DNA of 16,477 bases from Armatimonadota bacterium. GTDB lineage: Bacteria > Armatimonadota > UBA10988 > DTZQ01. The stretch spans positions 1-16,477 of the forward strand of contig DTZQ01000378.1 of the NCBI GenBank assembly GCA_012961305.1. The letters run 5' to 3'. The notes beneath the pieces were generated by a model that searched no databases, was not told where the DNA came from, and worked only from the letters and a program-made list of their open reading frames with translations. Numbering within the stretch: position 1 is the first letter of the stretch; every line of letters starts with the position of its first letter. The position numbers were made by a program, and so were the translations under genes. Of the stretch, positions 1-7,108 are shown in pieces.

Positions 1-441
1 CAGGACTGTGGTTACATTGTCCAACATGGCCGAAAGCAATGCCGTAATGCCGGAGAAGAGGAAAATCATAGGCATAGCCCGTCCTTGGGACAGTTTGGCT
101 GCCTTAATGGCCAACCAACCGTATACTCCGGTGCGGCGCATTACGGCCACAATAATCATCATCCCGATGAGGAGAAATATGGTGTTCCAGTCCACTGCCG
201 AGGGAACATCGGCTTCTCCAAAGGCCACATCCTGGTGAACTATGCGCAGGAGCAACATTAAAGTTGCGCCTACCAGCGCCACCTTGGTTTTGTGTATTTT
301 CTCCGAGGCGATAACCGCATAAGCGATGATAAACAGTGCCCCGGCTAAGTACTGTAATGCAGGACTGACTGAATGTACCGTGGCTTCATGCATGAGTGCT
401 GCCGTCTCCGTAGGGCTATTAAGGCTACCAAACATCAGCAT
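1..441 (-). CDS. ArsB/NhaD-type (SLC13-like) ion permease, N-terminal part, cut by window edge
   Basis: The minus frame is open from the ATG at 441 to base 1, giving 147 residues with no stop, so the C-terminal part lies outside the window. The piece is hydrophobic, with likely membrane helices near residues 26-46, 51-67, 86-105 and 124-147. It ends in LSAMLDNVTTVL (136-147), which matches the conserved helix motif of the ArsB/NhaD and related SLC13/citrate-transporter permeases. Members move anions or exchange Na+/H+ at the inner membrane; the substrate cannot be told from this half. A second ATG at 435 sits at better distance (8 nt) from the AAAGG Shine-Dalgarno and may be the true start. 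A sigma70-like promoter lies just upstream (460-488). Confidence 0.8.
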   Translation of the reverse strand, partial: MLMFGSLNSPTETAALMHEATVHSVSPALQYLAGALFIIAYAVIASEKIHKTKVALVGATLMLLLRIVHQDVAFGEADVPSAVDWNTIFLLIGMMIIVAVMRRTGVYGWLAIKAAKLSQGRAMPMIFLFSGITALLSAMLDNVTTVL

Positions 442-459
442 AGCCTTTACTGCCCTTAG

Positions 460-488
460 ATTATACCACAAGAGTGTGGTCTGGACAA
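460..488 (-). promoter_or_regulatory. Sigma70-like promoter of the ArsB/NhaD-type permease
   Basis: On the minus strand a perfect TATAAT (465-460) lies 17 bp downstream of TTGTCC (488-483, 4 of 6 matches to TTGACA). The start point would fall near 453, leaving a very short leader before the ATG at 441 or 435. A 6-bp inverted repeat ACCACA/TGTGGT (465-480) overlaps the spacer and could be an operator. It separates the permease transcriptionally from the small membrane gene upstream. Confidence 0.6.
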
Positions 489-528
489 GGGTTGGGGGAA
501 TGGCCTACAAGCAACAGCAACCACGGGG

Positions 529-873
529 TTAAGGGGCTGGTGGCCGCCGGGTCTCCAAATAACAGAACCACGCGCTGAGGGCCAGGCACAGGGGAATGAC
601 TGCCGTGAGGTGCAAGGTGCCCGTGAGGAGCACGGAAAGGCCGCAAAGGGCACAGAACACCCCCGCCCAAATCAGTTCCCTCTCCCGGCGCACGTGAAAA
701 ACGTTGCAGAAGAAGAAAAAAGTCAGGGGCACATAGAGGGACAAAATTAGCAGGGGCAGGGTGACTGCCCGGTAAAACTCAAACCGCACGACTAAATAAA
801 CCTCTCCCAGTACCACCAGAGCGATGGTGCCTACAAAAAGACCATTGGCCGGGCGGTCGCGAAAAGTAAACAT
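529..873 (-). CDS. Small four-helix integral membrane protein, unknown function
   Basis: I do not recognise the family. The product is 114 residues with four likely membrane helices (about residues 10-29, 36-57, 66-85 and 88-105). Short charged loops include RRERE after helix 2, and the tail ETRRPPAP is hydrophilic. A Shine-Dalgarno GGAGG sits 5 nt before the ATG, which supports the start and a real gene. It lies downstream of nadE across a 145-bp gap that carries a perfect parS site. No promoter is obvious in that gap, so it may be read through from the NAD operon. The next gene downstream is a permease with its own promoter, so a functional link with either neighbour is not shown. Confidence 0.65.
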   Translation of the reverse strand: MFTFRDRPANGLFVGTIALVVLGEVYLVVRFEFYRAVTLPLLILSLYVPLTFFFFCNVFHVRRERELIWAGVFCALCGLSVLLTGTLHLTAVIPLCLALSAWFCYLETRRPPAP

Positions 874-893
874 CCCTTCCTCCCCCAGGCTTC

Positions 894-909
894 TGTTTCA
901 CGTGAAACA
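894..909. promoter_or_regulatory. parS: parS centromere site (perfect ParB-binding palindrome)
   Basis: The 16-bp palindrome TGTTTCACGTGAAACA matches the bacterial chromosomal parS consensus exactly. It lies in the intergenic gap between nadE and the small membrane protein gene, about 20 bp upstream of the latter's start codon. ParB loads as a CTP-dependent clamp at such sites and organises the origin region for segregation. A chance full match in one window is extremely unlikely, and a second near-perfect copy lies 3.1 kb away. Confidence 0.92.
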
Positions 910-1014
910 AATCTTCCCACCTCGTTGGGGTCAGGGGACCGCCGTTCAAGTGTCCACACCCAGGCCCAAAGCCTACGGCTATCCACCTAACCCTTCGGTG
1001 AGAGCAGTCAGGCC

Positions 1015-1869
1015 TCAGTATCCCCAGTCCCGAGAATAACGGAAATCTCGGTTGATGGTGCGCTCGCTGACCTTGGCAATCACCGGCGGGCACCGCTTGA
1101 ACTGCGAGCGCTGCAGGAGACGGGCTACCTGGTTTACCAACCGTTCCTCGAACCCTAAAGCCACCACCTCCTCCGGCCGCAGGCGTTGGTCCACCAGAAA
1201 ATAGAGGGTCTGGTCAAGTTCCAAATAGGAAAAGCCCAACTGGTCCTCGTCCGTCTGGCCCACCCAGAGGTCAGCGGTAGGGACCTTCTTCAGGATTCTC
1301 TCCGGCAGGCCCAAATACTGCGCCATCTGCCGCACTTGGGTCTTGTAGAGGTCGCCAATGGGGTTAATCGCGGAGGCCATATCCCCGTACAGAGTCCCGT
1401 AGCCCAGAAGCAGTTCCGTTTTGTTGCTGGTGCCCAGGACCAATCCCGTGATGGCCTGGGATAAGTCGTACAGGATGGTCATGCGCTCCCGGGCCATTTT
1501 GTTGCCCTTGCGCAGGTTCATCCGCTCCTCGTCTTCCTCCCGCGGCACGTTCTCATTGGCGTAGTAGGCGTCAATCTGGGGGGTAATGTCAATAACCCGG
1601 TGTTCCAGGCCCAGTTGCTCTACTACGGCCAGGGCATCGGTAAGACTGTCGGGGCGGCTGGTTTTATAGGGCATGAGCACCGCCAGGACGTTTTGGGGGC
1701 CCAAGGCCCGCGCACCCAAGAAGGCGGTCAGCGCACTGTCAATGCCCCCACTTAGCCCTACCACTGCCCGCCGAAAGCCAACTTTGTGTACCTCTGACCG
1801 CAGAAACACGGTCAGCATTTTCCCCACCACTTCACAGTTGATGCGCAAGTAGGCCGGAACCTCGTTCAT
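1015..1869 (-). CDS. nadE: NAD+ synthetase, ATP-pyrophosphatase (synthetase) subunit
   Basis: NadE adenylates nicotinic acid adenine dinucleotide and amidates it to NAD+, the last step of NAD biosynthesis, in the cytoplasm. The 284-residue product has the PP-loop SGGIDS (residues 40-45), the GTSNKTELLLGYGTLYGD stretch and PTADLWVGQTDEDQLG, all diagnostic of NadE. There is no fused N-terminal glutaminase domain; that domain is the separate gene immediately upstream, whose stop lies 5 bp before this start. I chose the ATG at 1869 because GGAGG and TAGGAG lie just upstream and the protein begins as family members do. A longer in-frame start at 1962 would overlap the upstream gene. Ammonia is presumably passed from the neighbouring glutaminase. 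Confidence 0.93.
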   Translation of the reverse strand: MNEVPAYLRINCEVVGKMLTVFLRSEVHKVGFRRAVVGLSGGIDSALTAFLGARALGPQNVLAVLMPYKTSRPDSLTDALAVVEQLGLEHRVIDITPQIDAYYANENVPREEDEERMNLRKGNKMARERMTILYDLSQAITGLVLGTSNKTELLLGYGTLYGDMASAINPIGDLYKTQVRQMAQYLGLPERILKKVPTADLWVGQTDEDQLGFSYLELDQTLYFLVDQRLRPEEVVALGFEERLVNQVARLLQRSQFKRCPPVIAKVSERTINRDFRYSRDWGY

Positions 1870-1874
1870 CGCTC

Positions 1875-2771
1875 CTAACCTCCCGAAAAAATGCGGCTCA
1901 GTTCTCGAAAGACCAAATCCACCTGCTCGGCTGCCATTCCCGGGTTGCGAATGCGGTTCCACCGTACCAGATGGTCGGCCTCGACTTCCACCGTCAGCAG
2001 GTGCTCCTCAAAGAGCGGCGCCCGGGCCAAGACCTCCCCGGAGGGGGATACCACTTCGGAACCGCCGCTGAAAATGTAACTGTCTTCCACCCCTACCCGC
2101 TGGCAGTGAATACAGAATAGGCCGTACAGGGTCGCATTGAGCCGATTGATGGCCCGCCAAGTTTCCACGTTGGCGGTAGTGAAGTGCTCGGTATCGGTCA
2201 CTCCCCGGGCTGGTGAATTGGACAGTCCGATGAGGGCCTGAATGCCCTCAAACTGGGGCCCATCTATGGCCAACAAGTAGACGCAGGAGGGATGCCACAG
2301 GTCCTCACAGATGAGCAGTCCGGTCCGGCCCAGGAGCGGGCTGTCGAAGGCGCGAACGCATCGTCCCGCACTGAAGTAGCGCTGCTCGTCGAACATGCCA
2401 TAGGTCGGCAAATAGACTTTGCGGTGGCGGTGCAGGAGCAGGGGTTCTTTTCCCCGCTGCAAGCGCAGATAGGCAGCCGCCGTGTAAAAGCGATGGGCTG
2501 GGCTTTCCTCCACGAACCCCAACACCACCTCCAGGGTCGGTGGGGTCTTTTCCGTCGGCTGGATTTCCGCGAAACGGGCTCTCAGTTGGGAAAGGGTTAA
2601 GGCCACGTCGGGCACTAAGTCCCGCAGCAGGTATCCGGTCAGGCTCAGTTCGGGAAAAACCACCAAATCGTAGCCCTCCCGCCAGGCGGTGACTATGATT
2701 TCCCGATGCCGCTGCCAGTTGTCCTCTATTACCCCCAACTTGGGGGCAATTTGTGCTACTAACAGTTTCAT
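1875..2771 (-). CDS. Nitrilase-superfamily glutaminase subunit for NAD+ synthetase
   Basis: This 298-residue protein is a carbon-nitrogen hydrolase. Its triad is visible: Glu41 in FPELSLTGY, Lys118 in HRKVYLPTYGMFDE and Cys155 in CEDLWHP. The K-YLPTYG-FDE-RYF and CED-W signatures are those of the glutaminase domain of glutamine-dependent NAD synthetase, which is usually fused to the N-terminus of NadE. Here it is a free-standing gene directly upstream of a synthetase-only nadE. The likely role is to release ammonia from glutamine for NadE. The ATG at 2771 overlaps the TGA of the aminotransferase gene by 4 bp (ATGA), which favours translational coupling and decides this start over the ATG at 2786. 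Confidence 0.88.
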   Translation of the reverse strand: MKLLVAQIAPKLGVIEDNWQRHREIIVTAWREGYDLVVFPELSLTGYLLRDLVPDVALTLSQLRARFAEIQPTEKTPPTLEVVLGFVEESPAHRFYTAAAYLRLQRGKEPLLLHRHRKVYLPTYGMFDEQRYFSAGRCVRAFDSPLLGRTGLLICEDLWHPSCVYLLAIDGPQFEGIQALIGLSNSPARGVTDTEHFTTANVETWRAINRLNATLYGLFCIHCQRVGVEDSYIFSGGSEVVSPSGEVLARAPLFEEHLLTVEVEADHLVRWNRIRNPGMAAEQVDLVFRELSRIFSGG

Positions 2772-3958
2772 TGCCCTTCCATCCACTTCGCCAGGCGTTC
2801 CAGCCCCTTTTCAAGGTTCTCCAGGGAGGTAGCGTAGGAGAAGCGCACGTGGGTGGGAGCGCCGAAACCAGTGCCCGGAACAACCGCTACGTGCACCGTT
2901 TCCAACCAGGCTTCCGCCAGGGCATCGGCCTGGGGCAACTCCGGCGTGAGCAGGCCGCTTACATCCGGGAAAACGTAGAAGGCTCCGGCTGGCCACCGGC
3001 AGGTAATGCCCGGTAGGGCGTTGAGTTGTTCCACGATGTACTGTCGCCGTTGGGCAAAGGCAGCCACCATTTCTGCCACACAGGACTGGTCGCCCCGCAG
3101 GGCGGCCTCAGCCGCCCGCTGGGCGATGGAGGTTGCTCCCGAGGTGGAATGGTCCTGCAAGCGCTTCATGGCGGCGATGACCTCTCCAGGGCCGGCGACG
3201 TAGCCAATGCGCCAGCCGGTCATGGCATAGGCTTTGGAAACGCCGTTGATGATGAAAGTTCGCTCCTTAAACTCCTCTCCCAGAGCAGCCAGGCTGACAT
3301 GCTCCGCCCCCTCGTACAGGATTTTCTCATAGATTTCGTCGGAGACGAGGTACACCTCCGGGTACGAGCGCAGCACCTCTGCCAAGGCCTGAAGTTCCTC
3401 CCGCGAATACACCTCGCCGGTGGGGTTAGAGGGCGAGTTCAACAGCAAAGCCCGCACGGGGGCATGTTTCTGCAGGGCCCTTGCCAATTGCTCTGGGGTG
3501 ATTTTGAAGCCGGTGGAGGCCTGCGTAGGGAGGACTACGGCCTCTCCGCCGGCCAGTTGGATTTGCTCCGGATAGGAAACCCAGTAGGGGCAAGGCAACA
3601 GGACGCGGTCGCCGGGGTCGAGGATGGCCTGAAAGGTGTTGTACAAGGCGTGTTTGGCTCCACAGCAGACCAGCACCTCGTCGGGGTGGTAAGTCAGCCC
3701 GTTGTCCCGGCGGAGTTTTTCGCAAATGGCCTCCCGCAGGCTGGGGAAACCGTTGGTGGGGGGATATTTGGTCTCCCCCTCCGCCAGGGCTTGGGCGGCA
3801 GCCCATTTGATATGGGCTGGGGTGTCGAAATCCGGCTCCCCCGCTCCAAAGCCGATGACTTCTATCCCCTGCTGTTTCATTTCCCGAGCGCGCATAGTGA
3901 TGCTCAAGGTCGGCGAGGGTTGTACTTGCGCCACCCGGCGCGAAATCGCTCGCTGCAT
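2768..3958 (-). CDS. Aspartate aminotransferase-type class I PLP enzyme
   Basis: A cytosolic fold-type I aminotransferase of 396 residues, normal length for the AspAT 1-gamma/AspB group. Visible signatures are GFGAGEPDFDTP near residue 37, NSPSNPTGEVYS (Asn174), SDEIYEK (Asp207), the PLP lysine in SKAYAMTGWRIGY (Lys242, with Arg250), and a C-terminal THVRFSYA arginine for the substrate carboxylate. It probably interconverts aspartate and oxaloacetate, though exact specificity (aspartate, prephenate or aromatic) cannot be read. The start at 3958 follows AAGGGAG by 7 nt. An upstream in-frame ATG at 4009 would put a parS palindrome inside the coding region and overlap the ceramidase-like gene. 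It is coupled by a 4-bp overlap to the glutaminase gene. Since aspartate feeds de novo NAD synthesis, the grouping makes sense, but that link is inference. Confidence 0.9.
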   Translation of the reverse strand: MQRAISRRVAQVQPSPTLSITMRAREMKQQGIEVIGFGAGEPDFDTPAHIKWAAAQALAEGETKYPPTNGFPSLREAICEKLRRDNGLTYHPDEVLVCCGAKHALYNTFQAILDPGDRVLLPCPYWVSYPEQIQLAGGEAVVLPTQASTGFKITPEQLARALQKHAPVRALLLNSPSNPTGEVYSREELQALAEVLRSYPEVYLVSDEIYEKILYEGAEHVSLAALGEEFKERTFIINGVSKAYAMTGWRIGYVAGPGEVIAAMKRLQDHSTSGATSIAQRAAEAALRGDQSCVAEMVAAFAQRRQYIVEQLNALPGITCRWPAGAFYVFPDVSGLLTPELPQADALAEAWLETVHVAVVPGTGFGAPTHVRFSYATSLENLEKGLERLAKWMEGQ

Positions 3959-3973
3959 GGTTGAACTCCCTTG

Positions 3974-3989
3974 TGTTTCACGTGAAACG
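3974..3989. promoter_or_regulatory. parS: parS-like site (15 of 16 to consensus)
   Basis: TGTTTCACGTGAAACG differs from the parS consensus only at its last base and keeps the full 14-bp palindrome GTTTCACGTGAAAC. It fills most of the 37-bp gap between the ceramidase-like gene (stop at 3996) and the aminotransferase start (3958), just upstream of the latter's Shine-Dalgarno. It therefore sits inside an apparent operon. Confidence 0.85.
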
Positions 3990-3995
3990 AAGTTT

Positions 3996-5372
3996 CTATG
4001 GAATAGCACCTCCGAATTGGCCCCCGGCCAGCGACCGGATTAACTGCTCCTGGCGCAGTTGGCGGAGCAGTTCGGCCGCTTCGTCGGCCAGGCGGGAAGC
4101 GCTTTCCGGGCGGAGGGGAAGGGTGCCATAGCGTTTATAGGCAACCTCCACTTCGTAGCCGCCCTCCGGGTACGCCTCGGTGGTGGGAATGTAGCCAATG
4201 AGGCCATTAGTGCACCCCCAAATCATGGTCTCCATGAAGGGTGAACGTTCCTCGATTTCCAGGGCCACTTGGACGAAGGGCTCCGCTGCCAGGCCCACAA
4301 TGGCTATTTCATTGACCGCCACTGCACTGACCTCGCACACCGGCGCGGGCAGGTCTTCCACCGCGCGGGCCGCGGCTAAAACGGCTCTGGCCCATTCATA
4401 TTCAGCCTGCGCTGCTCGCTGTTCGCCCGGCAGGCGATGTTCAATTTCATAGCGGGTGACCCTCTCCTGGGCGTTGGCCACCAACTGCTCTGCCTGTTCC
4501 AAAGGAGGGGGTGGTTCGCAGAACAGAGGAACCTCGGCTCGGACCGCAAGGATAGTTCCCTCTGCCTCCGTGGGGGTGGCCGGCCAGGCTTGCAGTACCG
4601 CCGCCCCTAACAAAGTACCCACCCGCTCTACATCGGCTTGTGTACCTTGCACCACCGGCGGATTGACATCTCCACAGCAACCTTGGGCAAACATGGCTAC
4701 CGTCTCCGGCCCCAATACCTGCTGCACCACCCGTGCCGCCACTCCCGGAAAGTCCGCGGAAAAGTTCAGGTTGTCTGGACCCCAAATTATGGGATGGGCG
4801 GGGTGAGAGAAGAGCACTGCCAAAGGGCGTCGCTCCGGGGTCTCCACCTTCAAGACATCGGCGTAAAGGGCCGCCGGTCCTAAGGGATTGCGCCCCAAAA
4901 TGACCCCGCGGTCAGCCGTCTTCTCCCGGCGGTTAATGCCTACCTGCACGCTGGCACTGCCCGCACCCAAACGGGCTGCCGTAGCCCGCTGGCGGGCCAG
5001 TTGAACGGCGCTGACCAGTTGCCGGGCCAGTACCTCTAAGTAGGACTCGTCCCGCTCCCCCTCCCCGCGCAGGGGCAGAATCGCCGGGCCCGCATGGGTA
5101 TGGGAGGCATTCAACAGTACCTGCTCCGCCGGGAGACCCAGGCTTTCTCGCAGAAGGTCTCGAACATAGGCCACTAATCCTTCATCAAAACCCATCACAT
5201 CTGCGGTGACGAAAGCGATGGAGGTTTCGCCATCTTCCACCCACAGAGCACGGGCGTAGAGGTCATCCTGAACGCCCAAGGATTCCCGCCAGCGTTCCAA
5301 GTAACCTCCCATCGGTCCGCCCACCGGAGGGGTAATCACCACTTCGGCTGCACCGGCGCGAAACTGACCCAT
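3996..5372 (-). CDS. Neutral/alkaline ceramidase-like N-terminal-domain protein
   Basis: The 458-residue product opens with AAEVVITPPVGGPMGGY. It continues with ASHTHAGP (residues 89-96), FSHPAHPIIWGPDN (188-200), SADFPG (205-210) and QGCCGDVNPP (230-239). These are the metal-binding and catalytic-region motifs of the neutral/alkaline non-lysosomal ceramidase domain. Full ceramidases are longer and secreted; this one lacks a signal peptide and the C-terminal domain, so it is probably a cytoplasmic hydrolase whose substrate need not be ceramide. Many Planctomycetota and Armatimonadota genomes carry such proteins without sphingolipids being shown. The start is backed by GGAGGAGAGG 1-5 nt upstream and by a good promoter at 5410-5438. 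It leads the apparent operon with the aminotransferase and the NAD genes. Confidence 0.82.
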   Translation of the reverse strand: MGQFRAGAAEVVITPPVGGPMGGYLERWRESLGVQDDLYARALWVEDGETSIAFVTADVMGFDEGLVAYVRDLLRESLGLPAEQVLLNASHTHAGPAILPLRGEGERDESYLEVLARQLVSAVQLARQRATAARLGAGSASVQVGINRREKTADRGVILGRNPLGPAALYADVLKVETPERRPLAVLFSHPAHPIIWGPDNLNFSADFPGVAARVVQQVLGPETVAMFAQGCCGDVNPPVVQGTQADVERVGTLLGAAVLQAWPATPTEAEGTILAVRAEVPLFCEPPPPLEQAEQLVANAQERVTRYEIEHRLPGEQRAAQAEYEWARAVLAAARAVEDLPAPVCEVSAVAVNEIAIVGLAAEPFVQVALEIEERSPFMETMIWGCTNGLIGYIPTTEAYPEGGYEVEVAYKRYGTLPLRPESASRLADEAAELLRQLRQEQLIRSLAGGQFGGAIP

Positions 5373-5409
5373 GCCTCTCCTCCGCCAATGTGCCCCGCTT
5401 ACCGTTTGT

Positions 5410-5438
5410 ATTTTACCTCCATTCCGCTATTTCGTCAA
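5410..5438 (-). promoter_or_regulatory. Sigma70-like promoter of the ceramidase-like/aminotransferase/NAD operon
   Basis: On the minus strand TTGACG (5438-5433) is followed after exactly 17 bp by TAAAAT (5415-5410), each 5 of 6 to consensus. The start point near 5403 gives a leader of about 30 nt ending in GGAGGAGAGGC before the ATG at 5372. The rest of the 251-bp gap up to 5623 shows only weak inverted repeats and no recognisable RNA or gene. Confidence 0.7.
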
Positions 5439-5623
5439 GAAGGGAATCTTAACTTGCACTGCGGAGAGGGTTGGAGAGGGGTTTGATAAGGTGACACCCC
5501 CCTGTTGCTCCTCCTTAGAGCCTACCGGGATAGGTGGCTAAGAGAAGCGGCTTTGGGGCCTGTTACTCTGGGGGCAGATTGTTGGTCGGCGCGGCAACAA
5601 AGCACCAACCCGACAGGGGGAAA

Positions 5624-6295
5624 CTACCCCCTTGGCGAGTCCGAGGAAAGGGCCTCTTCGGCGGAAGGAGGTGAGGCTGGCGGTTCCTCTGCTTCTGGGG
5701 GAAAAGGTCCCCCTGGGCCCAACATTCCCGGCGGCCATCTCTCCTCAAAGACAGCGGCTAATTTGGCCAATTCCTCCTCACCCAAATCATCCCCATACTG
5801 TTCCTGCAGTTCTTGCACCAGGACCAGGTGGAAGAGTTCCGGCGGCATGGCTTCCAGGGGCCCATGAAATTCAATGGTGAACTTCTCCCCTTCCCTTTCC
5901 ACCTCGAATTGGCCCTGGTCATTTATAAGCAGGCCAGCCTCACAAGCAATTTGCGCTCCTGCGAGGGCTTGTTGCCCTTCCGGGGTGCCCGTGTCCACGA
6001 ACTCCACCCGAATCCGCTCCGGCAGGGCCTGGGCTATTTCCTTCAACAGGTCAATGGTCATCTCGTGGCACGGGTTGGCCGATTGGGCAAAGGCTTTAAT
6101 CTGCACTTTGGCATCCTCTGAGCCGATGGGTTCGAGGGGTTCGGGGGATTTGAAATGGCGTACATACTGCGCTTGAAGGGTTGTCTGTCCCTTTAGTAAC
6201 TTGCTCAAGGAGTGCGTGGGGTCGAGAACATTTACAATGACTGCCACCACTCCCAGGGCCAAGGCAACCAGCAGTAATTTTTTGAGGCGACTCAT
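5624..6295 (-). CDS. Membrane-anchored thioredoxin-like protein with ANPC in place of CxxC
   Basis: The 223-residue protein starts with MSRLKK and a hydrophobic helix (about residues 7-24), an N-terminal membrane anchor that places the rest outside the cytoplasm. Residues 62-130 read like a thioredoxin fold. A strand (KVQIKAFA) leads to ANPC (73-76) where CGPC would be, then a helix (CHEMTIDLLKEIAQ), a second strand (RVEFVD) and a second cysteine at 118 followed by GLLIND. The last 35 or so residues are rich in Pro, Glu and Ser and probably disordered. With Ala for the first Cys, it is unlikely to be a classical dithiol oxidoreductase; metal or ligand binding is possible. GAGGAGG lies 8 nt before the start, and a strong promoter (6341-6369) separates it from the ABC operon upstream. 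The exact family was not recognised. Confidence 0.75.
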   Translation of the reverse strand: MSRLKKLLLVALALGVVAVIVNVLDPTHSLSKLLKGQTTLQAQYVRHFKSPEPLEPIGSEDAKVQIKAFAQSANPCHEMTIDLLKEIAQALPERIRVEFVDTGTPEGQQALAGAQIACEAGLLINDQGQFEVEREGEKFTIEFHGPLEAMPPELFHLVLVQELQEQYGDDLGEEELAKLAAVFEERWPPGMLGPGGPFPPEAEEPPASPPSAEEALSSDSPRG

Positions 6296-6340
6296 GGTTT
6301 AGTCCTCCTCTTTGGACCTATCCCCTGCTCTTTGGTGCCA

Positions 6341-6369
6341 CTTATAAAACTTTATTCTCTGATTTTCAA
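6341..6369 (-). promoter_or_regulatory. Sigma70-like promoter of the thioredoxin-like gene
   Basis: On the minus strand TTGAAA (6369-6364) and TATAAG (6346-6341) are separated by exactly 17 bp, each 5 of 6 to consensus, in an AT-rich stretch. The start point near 6334 gives a leader of about 40 nt that ends in GAGGAGG. The gap between this promoter and the ATPase stop (6426) shows no convincing terminator, so read-through from the ABC operon is possible. Confidence 0.7.
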
Positions 6370-6425
6370 CACAAACCAGCCTGTTCGAGTTCCCGTTTCC
6401 GGTTCCATTATCAATAGAGCATTCC

Positions 6426-7106
6426 TCATCCCTCGTCGCTCACAATTTTCCCATCTTCCATGCCGATGCAGCGCGAAGCGTGGTCGAGGATGCGCAAGTC
6501 GTGAGTAGCCATAATGATAGTATGTCCTTGGTAGTTCAAATCTCTGAGGAGGGCAATTACTGCCTCTGCGGTTTTGCGGTCGAGGTCGCTGGTGGGCTCG
6601 TCGGCGAGGATTATTTCCGGTTCCAAGACCAGGGCCCGAGCGATTACTGCTCGTTGCTGCTCTCCTCCACTTAGTTCCCCGGGGAGATGGTTCCGGCGGT
6701 GGGAAAGGCCCACTTTCTCCAAGGCTTCTAAGGCTTTCTCTACCTTGTTCTCTTTGGGCAGGTCGAGGGGAACCAGGGGAACCAGGACGTTCTCCAGGGC
6801 CGTAAGTGTAGGGAGAAGGTAGAAAAATTGAAAAATGAAACCGATTTTCTCCCGGCGGAATTCAGCCCGCCTATCTTCGTCCGGGGTGGAAAGGTCAACG
6901 CCATCCACTACTACCTTACCCTCTGTGGGTTGGCCCAAACCACCAATGAGGTAAAGCAGGGTGGATTTCCCCGCCCCTGAGGTGCCATAAAAGGCAGCAA
7001 ACTCCCCTTTGCGGAAGTGGATGGTTATTCCGTCCACCGCCCGTATTTCTTCCTCCGCTTTGCGGTAGATTTTGGTCAAGTTTTCGGTAGAGATGAACTT
7101 TTCCAT
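6426..7106 (-). CDS. ABC transporter ATPase, MacB/LolD type
   Basis: A 226-residue nucleotide-binding subunit. It has Walker A GTSGAGKST (residues 41-49), the Q-loop FIFQFFYLLP typical of the MacB/LolD/FtsE group, signature LSGGEQQR, Walker B IILADEPTSDLD and the H-loop MATHD. It would work in the cytoplasm as a dimer with the FtsX-type permease encoded just upstream, whose TGA ends 2 bp before this start. These transporters use ATP for periplasmic mechanical work or lipoprotein/small-molecule export rather than import. The ATG at 7106 lies 8 nt after GGAGG; the ATG at 7112 is only 2 nt from it. The transported substrate is unknown. Confidence 0.93.
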   Translation of the reverse strand: MEKFISTENLTKIYRKAEEEIRAVDGITIHFRKGEFAAFYGTSGAGKSTLLYLIGGLGQPTEGKVVVDGVDLSTPDEDRRAEFRREKIGFIFQFFYLLPTLTALENVLVPLVPLDLPKENKVEKALEALEKVGLSHRRNHLPGELSGGEQQRAVIARALVLEPEIILADEPTSDLDRKTAEAVIALLRDLNYQGHTIIMATHDLRILDHASRCIGMEDGKIVSDEG

Positions 7107-7108
7107 GT

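Noticed and set aside
465..480. Hairpin ACCACA-AGAG-TGTGGT as a terminator
   Set aside because: There is no U-run, and it overlaps the -10 of the permease promoter, so an operator or chance is more likely.
686..701. Third parS-like site (CACGTGAAAAA)
   Set aside because: Only the right half resembles parS; the left half does not match and it lies inside a coding region.
3026..3964. 312-codon open frame on the plus strand
   Set aside because: It is antisense to the well-supported aminotransferase gene, has no recognisable motifs and no good ribosome site; long antisense frames are common in GC-rich genes.
5615..5632. Hairpin AGGGGG/CCCCCT over the stop of the thioredoxin-like gene as a terminator
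   Set aside because: It includes the last codons and stop and has no U tract.
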